From NCBI RefSeq assembly GCF_002868715.1, contig NZ_PKLZ01000003.1:593632-657631 (forward strand): DNA of 64,000 bases, in the 5' to 3' direction. The notes beneath the pieces are model-generated. The model was not told the DNA's origin, searched no databases, and worked only from the letters and a program-made list of their open reading frames with translations. The position numbers and the translations under genes were made by a program. Of this stretch, positions 33,398-42,232 are shown piece by piece. This stretch comes from Kineobactrum sediminis. Lineage in GTDB: Bacteria > Pseudomonadota > Gammaproteobacteria > Pseudomonadales > Halieaceae. Positions within the stretch are counted from its first letter, which is position 1; each line of letters opens with the position of its first letter.

Positions 33398-36300
33398 ATG
33401 AAGAATGCTGAAATTTACGCCAAGGACCCGGTAGCCAACCGTATCGCCAACAACGGTGTGGCGGAGGTTAAGGACGATTTCTCCACCCAGGCCCTGGAGA
33501 CGCTGCGCTACGAGCTGGAGACCTTCGTCTGTGACGGCGAGTACGCCAAGGGAATGGAGTCTATCCTGGACGCTTTCCTGGCCAACGCCGAGCAGGACCG
33601 GGAGCAGAAGGGCGTCTGGATCAGTGGCTTCTTCGGCTCGGGTAAGTCACACCTGGCGAAGATGCTGCGCGTGCTATGGACAGACTTCGATCTCGGCGGC
33701 GGCATGACGGCCCGCGGTCTGGCGCAGTTGCCGCAGGAAGTTAGCGACTTGCTCAAGCGCCTATCCACGGAAGGCAAGAAAGCTGGGGGCCTGCACGCGG
33801 CCTCGGGCACCCTGGGTCAGGGCTCCAGCGACCGGGTCCGTCCTGCCTTGCTGGGCATTGTCTTCAAGTCGGCCGGACTGCCCGAACTCTACCACATCGC
33901 CCGCTTCGTAATGTGGCTAAAAAAACAAGGCATCCACGACGGCGTGAAAGCTGAGGTGGAAGCCGCCGGCAAGAGCTGGCAGTCGGAATTGAATAGCCTT
34001 TTCATGTCCAAGCTGATCCACAAGGCGCTGTTGAAGGTCGATCCCGAGCTGGCCAGCGGCGAGCAGGAGGTGCGAGACCTGTTGCGCGCCGAATACAAAC
34101 GTGTAGACGACGTTACCAACGACGAGATGGTAACGGCTATCCGCGACGCCCTGTCCGTCGATGGCAAGTTCCCCCTCACCCTGGTGGTGCTGGATGAGGT
34201 TCAGCAGTACATCGGGGGCAATTCCGACCGTGCCTACCAGGTTCAGGAAGCAGTGGAGACCTGCTGTAAACACTTCACCGGCAAGTTGCTGTTCGTCGCC
34301 ACCGGCCAGAGTGCGCTGACGGGCGTGGCCGTGCTCACCAAGCTGCTGGGGCGGTTCCAAATCCCGGTCCAGCTCTCCGACGCTGACGTCGAATCGGTGA
34401 TCCGCAAGGTTATCCTGCAGAAGAAGTCCTCTGCGAAGACGGCTGTTGAGGCTGTGCTGGAGGAGAACCTGGGCGAAATCTCACGCCACCTTCAGGGCAC
34501 CAAAATCCAGTACACCAAGGATGATGAGGCCGTCATGGTGGCGGATTACCCCATCCTCCCCGTTCGCCGCCGCTTCTGGGAGCGGGTGCTGCGCATCATC
34601 GATACCACGGGCACGGTGGCTCAGCTCCGTAGCCAATTGAAGGTTATCCACGAAGCTACCAAGGTGACGGCTAGCCAGGAACTAGGCCACGTGGTGGCCG
34701 CCGATTTTATCTTCGATCAGCTCGCAATCACCTTGCTGCAAACCGCGGTGATTTCCAAGGACGTACACGAGACGATCGAAAGGCTCGCTGCGGGGAACGA
34801 CGATCAACAGCTGCAATCCCGGCTCCTGGCCCTGATATTCCTGATCGGCAAGCTGCCCACCGATGCCGTTGCCGATGCCGGTATCCGGGCCACCCCCGAA
34901 ATACTCTCCGATCTATTGGTGGAGGACCTCACCGCTGGGTCGGACCTGCTGCGCAAGCAGGTTACCGCACAGCTAGACGCCCTGGCTCAGGCGGGCCTGG
35001 TTATGGCGCTGGACGTCGGCGGCAGCAAGGAATACCGCCTTCAAACCCAGGAAAGCAGTCAGTGGTATGAAACATACCGGCAGCAGGAGGCGGGCATCGC
35101 CGGCAATCCGCTGCGCATCGAGACCGAGCGCGACGACCTGCTGGCCCAAAAGGTCCGCGAGGTGACCAATCAGTTGCGCTTGTCCCAGGGCAAAAGCAAG
35201 GAACCGCGCAAAATGACGCTCAGCTTCGACCCGGTCGTGCCCCCGGAAGCCAACAAGCAGTTTTACGCGGCGGTACGTAACGGCTGGGGGATGACGGAGC
35301 AGAGCCTGATTGCCGAAGCCCGGGCGGACGATAACAAGCACGGAACGCTCTACGTTTACGTTCCCGCCCGTAACCGGGATGAGTTGCAACAGGTGATCAC
35401 CACGATCAAAGCGGCGGATGCAACTTTGAACATTCGCGGTGGCCCCAGTTCCGCCGAAGGTAAGGATGCCCGTCAGGCTATGGAAACCCGCTTGTCGGCT
35501 GCGGCCACCAGCCGTGACACCTTGGTTAAGGAGATCTTCGCGGGCGTGCGCGTATTCATTTCCGGCGGCGAGGAAATCGATGGCGACGACTTGCGGGACA
35601 AGCTCGATCAGGGTGCCAAAAAAGCACTGCTGCGTCTGTACAAGCAGTTCGACATCGCCGATGACGAGCGCTGGGGCAAGGTCGTTGAAAACGCGCGCAA
35701 AGCCGGCGGCGAAACGGCCCTTAACGCCATCGATTACAACGGTGATATTGAAAAACAACCTGTGTGCGCGGCCGTAGCGCGCTATATCGGCTCAGGCAAA
35801 CGTGGCAGCGACATCCGCGAACATTTTATGAACGCACCCTTCGGCTGGCCCCAGGATGCCATTGACGGCGCTCTCTACGCGCTGCTTGCCGCAGGGCACC
35901 TCAAGGCTCGCACCGCCGCGAACGCGCCCGTGGACGCCAAGGGTTTGGAGCGCAAACAGATCACCCAAACCCATTTTGAGGTCGAAAACGTCACCATGTC
36001 GACGGTCCAGAAGATCGCGGTGCGCAAGTTCCTGGTCGAATTTGTGGGCTGTAACCCCGGGGAGGAGGACGCCAAGCTCAACGAGTTCCTGCAATTCGCA
36101 CGCGACCTCGCCGGCCGTGCCAGCGGGGAAGCCCCGCGCCCGGCGCGGCCCGACCTCAGCCTTATAGAGGAGATTGCGGGGGAGGCTGGCAACAGCCGTA
36201 TGCTGAAATTGTACCAATACGCAGACGAGTTGCGCCAGGCCATCGTTCAATGGCAGCAACGGGAGGCGGCTATTAGTGAGCGCATCTCCAACTGGAGCAA

Positions 36301-36853
36301 GCTGAAAGGCCTGGTCGCGGTCAGCCGGGGTCTGTCCTTCCACCCGGAACTGGCCAAGGAGGTCGATGCCATCGAGAGCGGCCGTCGCCTGCTCGAACAG
36401 CCTGACCCCGTGGTCGAGTTGGTCGCTTCAACAACCGAAAGCCTGCGCAATGCCATCCAGCACCGCTTCAATACCTACAAGGACACCTACGAAAAGGCCT
36501 TGAGCGAGATCGAAACCGATATCAATTGGTGCAAGCTGGATAGCGTCAAGCAAGAGGAACTCCTGCAGAGCCGCAGTATCACCGCTCCGACCCAGCCCAG
36601 CTTGAACAACGCGGACGAGGTGCTTGATTCCCTGGATCAGTGCAGCCTGGAACATTGGAGCGAAAGGACGGCGGCCCTGGAAAGAAAATTCGACATGATC
36701 CGGGAGGATGCCTCCAGGCTGCTGATGCCCAAGTCGGTGAGGGCGCAACTGCCACGGCGCACATTGGAGGATGAGGCCGCAGTGGAAAAGTGGTTGCAGG
36801 ACGCCCGGGAGGAACTGCTCGCCAAACTGCAGCAGGGTCCGGTCATCGTCTAG
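33398..36853 (+). CDS. brxC: BREX ATPase BrxC
   Basis: This 1151-residue P-loop protein has GFFGSGKSHLAKML at about residues 77-90 as Walker A and LVVLDEVQQYIGG (about 261-273) as Walker B. A long helical region follows with Arg-rich repeats. The N-terminus with DPVANRIANNGVAEVKDD is characteristic. BrxC (PglY-like) is the large ATPase of type 1 BREX. GGAGC lies upstream of the ATG. The gene appears intact and GC-rich like brxA and brxB. Confidence 0.9.
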   Translation: MKNAEIYAKDPVANRIANNGVAEVKDDFSTQALETLRYELETFVCDGEYAKGMESILDAFLANAEQDREQKGVWISGFFGSGKSHLAKMLRVLWTDFDLGGGMTARGLAQLPQEVSDLLKRLSTEGKKAGGLHAASGTLGQGSSDRVRPALLGIVFKSAGLPELYHIARFVMWLKKQGIHDGVKAEVEAAGKSWQSELNSLFMSKLIHKALLKVDPELASGEQEVRDLLRAEYKRVDDVTNDEMVTAIRDALSVDGKFPLTLVVLDEVQQYIGGNSDRAYQVQEAVETCCKHFTGKLLFVATGQSALTGVAVLTKLLGRFQIPVQLSDADVESVIRKVILQKKSSAKTAVEAVLEENLGEISRHLQGTKIQYTKDDEAVMVADYPILPVRRRFWERVLRIIDTTGTVAQLRSQLKVIHEATKVTASQELGHVVAADFIFDQLAITLLQTAVISKDVHETIERLAAGNDDQQLQSRLLALIFLIGKLPTDAVADAGIRATPEILSDLLVEDLTAGSDLLRKQVTAQLDALAQAGLVMALDVGGSKEYRLQTQESSQWYETYRQQEAGIAGNPLRIETERDDLLAQKVREVTNQLRLSQGKSKEPRKMTLSFDPVVPPEANKQFYAAVRNGWGMTEQSLIAEARADDNKHGTLYVYVPARNRDELQQVITTIKAADATLNIRGGPSSAEGKDARQAMETRLSAAATSRDTLVKEIFAGVRVFISGGEEIDGDDLRDKLDQGAKKALLRLYKQFDIADDERWGKVVENARKAGGETALNAIDYNGDIEKQPVCAAVARYIGSGKRGSDIREHFMNAPFGWPQDAIDGALYALLAAGHLKARTAANAPVDAKGLERKQITQTHFEVENVTMSTVQKIAVRKFLVEFVGCNPGEEDAKLNEFLQFARDLAGRASGEAPRPARPDLSLIEEIAGEAGNSRMLKLYQYADELRQAIVQWQQREAAISERISNWSKLKGLVAVSRGLSFHPELAKEVDAIESGRRLLEQPDPVVELVASTTESLRNAIQHRFNTYKDTYEKALSEIETDINWCKLDSVKQEELLQSRSITAPTQPSLNNADEVLDSLDQCSLEHWSERTAALERKFDMIREDASRLLMPKSVRAQLPRRTLEDEAAVEKWLQDAREELLAKLQQGPVIV

Positions 36854-36906
36854 GGTGGTGAAGACGCCCGCAAAACAGTACTTGGCTTGAAGGGAGAATA
36901 AGTCGG

Positions 36907-39900
36907 ATGGAATCAGCATTACCCAAGGATCTGCGCCGCAAGCTCGAATCGGTGGTCGTTAAGGCTCGAGACATTGCAGAGGGCGCCGCCCGCACGGAGC
37001 TGGAGCGACTCGCGGTCGGCGAAAAATCGGCGGCCGGCTATCTCTCCGCTGCCGATCGCAAGTTGCGCAATCGGTTGCGGGCTCACGGCAGGCAATTGGG
37101 CGACCGCCGTAAACCGGACGGTGTGCAGGCTATCGACCAGCTGGCCACGGAGATTGCCTACGAACACTGGCATCGCATGCTGTTCGCTCGCTTCCTGGCG
37201 GAGAGTCATCTGCTGATCTATGAAGACGGCGTGACGCCACTCAGCATCGACGATTGCTTCGACCTCGCCGAAGAGGAAACCGGTGATCGCAGCCAAGGCT
37301 GGCAATACGCTTCTCGCTACGCCTCCAAGATGCTGCCGCAGATATTCCGGGTGGATTCGCCGGCCTTCGAGCTTAACTTTGCGCCCAACGACCAGAAGCA
37401 ACTTGAGGACCTGCTGGCCTCCCTGGATGAGGCTACATTTCTCGCCTCTGACGCTCTGGGCTGGGTCTACCAGTTCTGGCAGTCCAAGAAGAAGGACGAG
37501 GTCAATGCCTCCGAGGTCAAGATCGGCGCACGGGAGCTACCTGCCGTCACCCAGCTGTTCACCGAGCCCTACATGGTCAGCTTCCTGCTCGACAATTCCC
37601 TGGGCGCCTGGTGGGCGGCGAGGCGGCTCAGCGGCGCCGACCTTGAAAACGCCAGCAGCGAAGAAGAACTCCGCCGGAAGGCGGCCATACCCGGTGCGCC
37701 GCTCGACTATCTGCGCTTTGTGCAGCAGGAAGGCGAGTCTGGCCATAAGCGTTGGACACCGGCGGCCGGAACCTTCGACGGCTGGCCGGAGCAACTCGCC
37801 GACCTGGAAACCCTCGACCCCTGCTGCGGCTCGGGCCACTTCCTGGTGGCGGCCTTCCTGATGCTGGTGCCGATGCGCATGGAGCGCGACGGTCTCCCGG
37901 CCAAGGAAGCGGTGGACGCGGTGCTGCGGGAAAACATCCATGGCCTGGAGTTGGACCAGCGCTGCGTGGAGCTGGCCGCCTTTGCCCTGGCGCTGACCGC
38001 ATGGAAATACCCGAACGCTGGCGGCTTCCGCGTGTTGCCGGAATTGAATGTTGCGTGTTCCGGTTTGTCGGTGAGTGTGGCGAAAGAGGAATGGAAACAG
38101 CTTGGCTCTCATTTAGGCGGGGGCAAAAAGAACCTCCCCATCGCCCTCGACTGGATGCACGACACCTTCAAGGATGCGCCAGTGCTGGGCAGCCTGCTCA
38201 ATCCCGCGAAAACCGATGCCGCCAAGCTGGTGCAGTGGGATGAGCTGTCCGGCGCGCTGGAGCAGGCGTTGAAGCAGGAGCAAAGTGAGGAGCAACAGGA
38301 AGTCGCTGTTGTTGCCCAGGGACTGGCAAAGGCCGCAACCTTACTTGCTGGGCGCTATGAATGGGTGATTACCAACGTGCCGTATCTGGCTCGCGGTAAG
38401 CAGAACGAGCGGTTGCGGGATTTCTGCGAAACGCACTATCCAGCCGCAAAGAATGATCTTGCTACTGTATTTTTGGAACGTTGTCTGGAGCTCTGCGTAC
38501 AGGGGGGCACCTCCAGCGTTGTGCTACCTCAGAACTGGCTCTTCCTGACCAGCTACAGGAAATTCCGCGAGAAACTACTGAAGAACGATACCTGGCATTT
38601 GATTGCCCGGTTGGGTCCAGGAGCCTTTGAAACCATCAGTGGCGAGGTGGTGAAGGCCATCTTGATCAGCCTTAGCCGTGGCAATTCAACAAAAGAATCG
38701 GGCGGGCTGTTTGGTGATACCGGTAACGGCAACCGGATTCGCGGTGTGGATGTATCCGAGCCCCGAACCGCCGCCGACAAAGCGGCGCAGTTGCTGACTG
38801 CGGAAATCAAGAGCGTTGAACAGGCAAAGCAATTGGAGAATCCGGATGCGGCAATTCTCTTTGAAGAGTTGAGCAATGCGCCTGCTTTGGGTGAATATGC
38901 ACTTGTTGGGTACGGTTCAAAACCAGGTCAAACCTCTCGTGTTACAAGAAACTTTTGGGAAATTTATTTTCCCATCCACGGTCACTGGCAATTAATGGAG
39001 TCTTCGCCAAGTGGCAATCATACTTATTGTGGTAAAGCCGAAGTTTGCCTTTCAATAGATGAAATTGAGCGTCAAGGAATTAGCGAATTTGGCGTTCGAG
39101 GTCGTGATGCTTGGAATCGGAAGGGCATAGCCTTTGCGAAAATGAGACACTTGCCGGCATCGATTTATTGCGGAGAGTTTTATGACGATAATACATACAC
39201 TATTATCCCAAATAGTGATGATAATCTTCCCGCCTTCGCTTGCTACTGTTTTTCGCCAGCATTTAACGAGGATTTACGGAGAATAAATCAAAAGCTCAAT
39301 GTCACTCGTGAATTAGTCGCGCAGGTCCCATTCGACCTCGACCACTGGGCCAAAGTCGCCGAAGAGGAATACCCCAACGGCCTGCCTAAACCTTACACCA
39401 ATGATTCCACTCAATGGATTTTTCACGGCCATCCCTGTGGTTCGGTAGTCTGGGATGAGGAGAAAAAGTGGACCGCTCAGGGCCTGCCACGAACCGATGA
39501 CGGTGTGCTCCAAGTTGCCGTTTCCCGCCTGCTTGGCTATCGCTGGCCCGTCGAGCTGGACGCCAGCATCGAACTGGCTGACGAACAGCGCGAATGGGTT
39601 ACTCGCTGCGAGGCACTGTCACACTATGCCGATGATGATGGCATCGTCTGCATCCCTGCCGTGCGTGGCGAGCAGCCTGCCGATCAGCGCTTGGAAGCGC
39701 TATTGCAAGCCGCTTACGGCGAACAGTGGTCTCTCTCCGTTCGCGACAGATTGTTGGAGTCAACAGACTGCAAGAACAAGTCCATCGATTTCTGGTTGCG
39801 GGAAAAGTTCTTCGAGCAACACTGCAAGTCGTTCCAGCACCGGCCGTTTATATGGCATGTGTGGGACGGTCTCAAGGATGGCTTTTCCGCGCTGGTCAAT

Positions 39901-40371
39901 TATCACCATCTGGACCGCAAGAACCTGGAGCGTCTGATCTATACCTATCTCGACGACTGGATACGAACTCAGAAGCACGATAAGGCTGAGGGCATAGACG
40001 GGGCCGGCGTTCGCCTTGCCGCAGCGGAGGGCCTGAAGCGCCGGCTGGAGCAAATTCTCGAGGGTGAGGCCCCTTACGACATCTTCGTCCGCTGGAAGCC
40101 GCTGGAAGAACAGCCCGTCGGCTGGACCCCGGACCTGAACGACGGTGTGCGCCTGAACATACGCCCCTTTCTGTCGGTGGAAGACGTGGGTAAGAAAGGC
40201 GCCGGTATCTTGCGCGCCAAGCCCAACATCAACTGGAACAAGGACCGGGGCAAGGATATGGTGTCAGCCCCTTGGTACAGTTTAGGCCTGGAATACGGCG
40301 AGGGTGAGGGCGCGCGAATCAACGACCACCATCTGTCCCTGGCCGATAAAAAGGTGGCAAGGGAGGCGTAG
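36907..40371 (+). CDS. pglX: BREX adenine-specific DNA methyltransferase PglX
   Basis: This 1154-residue protein methylates the host at an asymmetric site, and the same specificity steers exclusion of phage. The SAM motif is DPCCGSGHFLVAAF (about 302-315). The catalytic motif reads ITNVPYL (about 487-493), with Val where NPPY is usual. Residues about 660-805 are encoded by markedly AT-rich DNA (38.88-39.32 kb), while both sides are GC-rich. This part should be the target-recognition domain, so it was probably exchanged by recombination. AGGGAGAA lies just upstream of the ATG, and the gene follows brxC by 54 bp. Confidence 0.9.
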   Translation: MESALPKDLRRKLESVVVKARDIAEGAARTELERLAVGEKSAAGYLSAADRKLRNRLRAHGRQLGDRRKPDGVQAIDQLATEIAYEHWHRMLFARFLAESHLLIYEDGVTPLSIDDCFDLAEEETGDRSQGWQYASRYASKMLPQIFRVDSPAFELNFAPNDQKQLEDLLASLDEATFLASDALGWVYQFWQSKKKDEVNASEVKIGARELPAVTQLFTEPYMVSFLLDNSLGAWWAARRLSGADLENASSEEELRRKAAIPGAPLDYLRFVQQEGESGHKRWTPAAGTFDGWPEQLADLETLDPCCGSGHFLVAAFLMLVPMRMERDGLPAKEAVDAVLRENIHGLELDQRCVELAAFALALTAWKYPNAGGFRVLPELNVACSGLSVSVAKEEWKQLGSHLGGGKKNLPIALDWMHDTFKDAPVLGSLLNPAKTDAAKLVQWDELSGALEQALKQEQSEEQQEVAVVAQGLAKAATLLAGRYEWVITNVPYLARGKQNERLRDFCETHYPAAKNDLATVFLERCLELCVQGGTSSVVLPQNWLFLTSYRKFREKLLKNDTWHLIARLGPGAFETISGEVVKAILISLSRGNSTKESGGLFGDTGNGNRIRGVDVSEPRTAADKAAQLLTAEIKSVEQAKQLENPDAAILFEELSNAPALGEYALVGYGSKPGQTSRVTRNFWEIYFPIHGHWQLMESSPSGNHTYCGKAEVCLSIDEIERQGISEFGVRGRDAWNRKGIAFAKMRHLPASIYCGEFYDDNTYTIIPNSDDNLPAFACYCFSPAFNEDLRRINQKLNVTRELVAQVPFDLDHWAKVAEEEYPNGLPKPYTNDSTQWIFHGHPCGSVVWDEEKKWTAQGLPRTDDGVLQVAVSRLLGYRWPVELDASIELADEQREWVTRCEALSHYADDDGIVCIPAVRGEQPADQRLEALLQAAYGEQWSLSVRDRLLESTDCKNKSIDFWLREKFFEQHCKSFQHRPFIWHVWDGLKDGFSALVNYHHLDRKNLERLIYTYLDDWIRTQKHDKAEGIDGAGVRLAAAEGLKRRLEQILEGEAPYDIFVRWKPLEEQPVGWTPDLNDGVRLNIRPFLSVEDVGKKGAGILRAKPNINWNKDRGKDMVSAPWYSLGLEYGEGEGARINDHHLSLADKKVAREA

Positions 40372-40398
40372 TCGTTGGGGTGGAATATTTATAACGTA

Positions 40399-40462
40399 TT
40401 GATAGTTAAGAATAACTAACTAACATAAATTTTGCACAATATCATAACGAATGTTATTGTGC
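40399..40462 (+). promoter_or_regulatory. Probable promoter and operator of the inserted regulator pair
   Basis: Between pglX and the next gene, TTGATA is followed at near-promoter spacing by AT-rich CATAAA. Directly downstream an inverted repeat has outer arms GCACAAT (40434-40440) and ATTGTGC (40456-40462) and inner arms ATAAC and GTTAT. It would suit binding of the dimeric winged-helix protein encoded just downstream, giving autoregulation. Because the repeat overlaps the first possible ATG (40451), the true start is more likely 40490. Confidence 0.55.
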
Positions 40463-40489
40463 GACCAACACGTTATTAACTGGGCAGGC

Positions 40490-41473
40490 ATGGGAAAGTT
40501 ACTCGCGTCCACGGAATCTTACTTGAAGCGCGTTCTGGGAGATGCGGGTTGGCCTGTACCCTGGCAGCACGCAGGAGGGCTACCCCCTTACCTGCAGGAG
40601 CGCTACGAATTCGCACTTATGGACATCGCCCAAGTCGACTGCCTGCTGATGTTGCAGCGGGGCGATGACATGGAGACACCATCGGTTATCCGCAAACATA
40701 TGGAGGCAGTCCGTCGCTCTGAAAGCGGCCCTGTCGTCTACGTCGCGGCGGCTGTGACCTCGTACGAGCGCCAGCGCCTTATCGAACAAAAGGTCCCATT
40801 CGTGGTGCCCGGCAAGCAGATGTATTTGCCGCCCTTAGGAATCGATTTACGCGAGCAGTTTGCACCGACCAGGAGTAAGGCCCGACGTCTGGGGGCTGTG
40901 GCCCAGATTCTGGTGTTGCGGGAAATCTTGCAGCCCGGGTTTTCCGCGGCGCCATCGGGTTACCTGGCTGAGCAATTGGGGTATAGCGCCATGACGCTGG
41001 TGCGCGCTACTACGGAGCTTGCCGAGTCTGAACTGGCTGAAGTGGAGCGCGTGGGCCGCGAAAAACATACGGCTTTTATCTATGAAGGACGGACGTTGTG
41101 GGAAAAGGCGAGAACTATGCTGAGCAGCCCACTACGCAAGCGGGTCTGGGTTAATGGCACCCCGTCTGTGCTTTCCGCACCTGCGGCGGGCGAGAGCGCG
41201 CTGGCCCATTACACCATGATGGCCGAGCCCCGCCATCCCACCGTAGCGGTGAACTCCAAGGACTGGCCGGGGCAGAAGGCGCTGCTGCAGTTGGACGAGG
41301 TGCCGGAGCGTTGGGAGGGTAGCCTGTGCGTGGAATTGTGGCGCTACAGCCCACGGCTAGTGCAAGACGCGCCTTGGGTGGATCGACTCTCCCTATGGTT
41401 GAGCCTGCAGGGCAACAGGGATGAGCGCATAGAGATGGCCATGGATGACTTGTTGAGAGGTGTCGAGTGGTAA
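40490..41473 (+). CDS. Winged-helix regulator paired with nucleotidyltransferase (type IV antitoxin-like)
   Basis: From ATG 40490 this is 327 residues. The N-terminal half contains SYERQRLIEQKVPFVVPGKQ and LPPLGIDLREQF. Around residue 165 a winged-helix segment, YLAEQLGYSAMTLVRATTEL, is clear. The C-terminal half has WVNGTP and a final run of acidic helices. Proteins of this build are commonly encoded with AbiEii-like nucleotidyltransferases and act as transcriptional antitoxins (AbiEi-like), a family-level inference. The gene lies between pglX and pglZ with its own operator, and it overlaps the transferase gene by 7 bp. An alternative start at 40451 falls inside the operator. Confidence 0.7.
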   Translation: MGKLLASTESYLKRVLGDAGWPVPWQHAGGLPPYLQERYEFALMDIAQVDCLLMLQRGDDMETPSVIRKHMEAVRRSESGPVVYVAAAVTSYERQRLIEQKVPFVVPGKQMYLPPLGIDLREQFAPTRSKARRLGAVAQILVLREILQPGFSAAPSGYLAEQLGYSAMTLVRATTELAESELAEVERVGREKHTAFIYEGRTLWEKARTMLSSPLRKRVWVNGTPSVLSAPAAGESALAHYTMMAEPRHPTVAVNSKDWPGQKALLQLDEVPERWEGSLCVELWRYSPRLVQDAPWVDRLSLWLSLQGNRDERIEMAMDDLLRGVEW

Positions 41474-42231
41474 GGGGGCTGAAACTATTCACTGAGCGGT
41501 TTGCACAGTACTCAGGCAGTTATGTACTGATCGGTGGTAGCGCCTGCGATGTGTTAATGGACGAGGCGGGCCTGGCATTCCGAGCCACCAAGGATCTGGA
41601 CATCGTGCTCTGCGTGGAAGCGCTGTCACCGGCGTTCGTGGATGCATTCTGGGCCTTTGTGGAAGAAGGCGGCTACGAAATCCGTCAGCGCGGAGATGGC
41701 AAGCGGCAGTTCTACCGTTTCAGCAAACCGGCCAGCCGTGAATTTCCCTCAATGTTAGAGCTTTTCTCGCGTTCGCCGGAGGGTCTCGATATTGCGTTGG
41801 ATTCTCACCTGACGTCCATTCCCGCCGAGGACGCGGTCAACAGTCTCTCCGCCATCCTGCTTGACGATGACTACTACCAGTGTATCCAGCGGGGTCGTCG
41901 GGAAATCGACGGCGTACCCATCTTGGGAGTGGAGTACATCATTCCTTTCAAGGTGCGGGCTTGGCTCGATCTTAGCCAACGCAAAGTCGCTGGAGAAGCC
42001 GTGGATAGTCGGGATATAAGGAAGCACCGCGGCGATATTTTTCGGCTTTATGGCCTGTTGCCGCGAGGCGATAGGGTGAAGGTTTCCGTCCCGATTCAGA
42101 GGGACCTGAAGGAATTCGTTGAGGCCATGCCCCGCGAGGCGGGGTTGAATATCGAAGACTTCGGCATTCGCCAACAATCGCTGGCCCAGGTGTTGGCTAC
42201 CCTGGTCGGTGTCTATGCTCTGGAGCGATGA
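41467..42231 (+). CDS. AbiEii-like nucleotidyltransferase within the BREX locus
   Basis: This 254-residue protein starts at GTG 41467, inside the end of the winged-helix gene. The polymerase-beta-type site is visible as YVLIGGSACDVLMDE followed by FRATKDLDIVL (about 18-47), with the D-x-D pair in DLDI. A later GVEYIIPFKVRAWLDL is typical of AbiEii/DUF1814-like enzymes. With its partner it resembles a type IV toxin-antitoxin, where the toxin transfers nucleotides to tRNA and blocks growth. Its end lies 1 bp before the preferred pglZ start, so expression of pglZ and brxL is tied to it. A role as guard of BREX is inferred. Confidence 0.75.
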   Translation: MVRGLKLFTERFAQYSGSYVLIGGSACDVLMDEAGLAFRATKDLDIVLCVEALSPAFVDAFWAFVEEGGYEIRQRGDGKRQFYRFSKPASREFPSMLELFSRSPEGLDIALDSHLTSIPAEDAVNSLSAILLDDDYYQCIQRGRREIDGVPILGVEYIIPFKVRAWLDLSQRKVAGEAVDSRDIRKHRGDIFRLYGLLPRGDRVKVSVPIQRDLKEFVEAMPREAGLNIEDFGIRQQSLAQVLATLVGVYALER

Positions 42232-42232
42232 G

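Noticed and set aside
40451..40489. Upstream start for the winged-helix gene at 40451
   Set aside because: It lies inside the inverted repeat, has no ribosome site, and the added residues do not resemble the family start.
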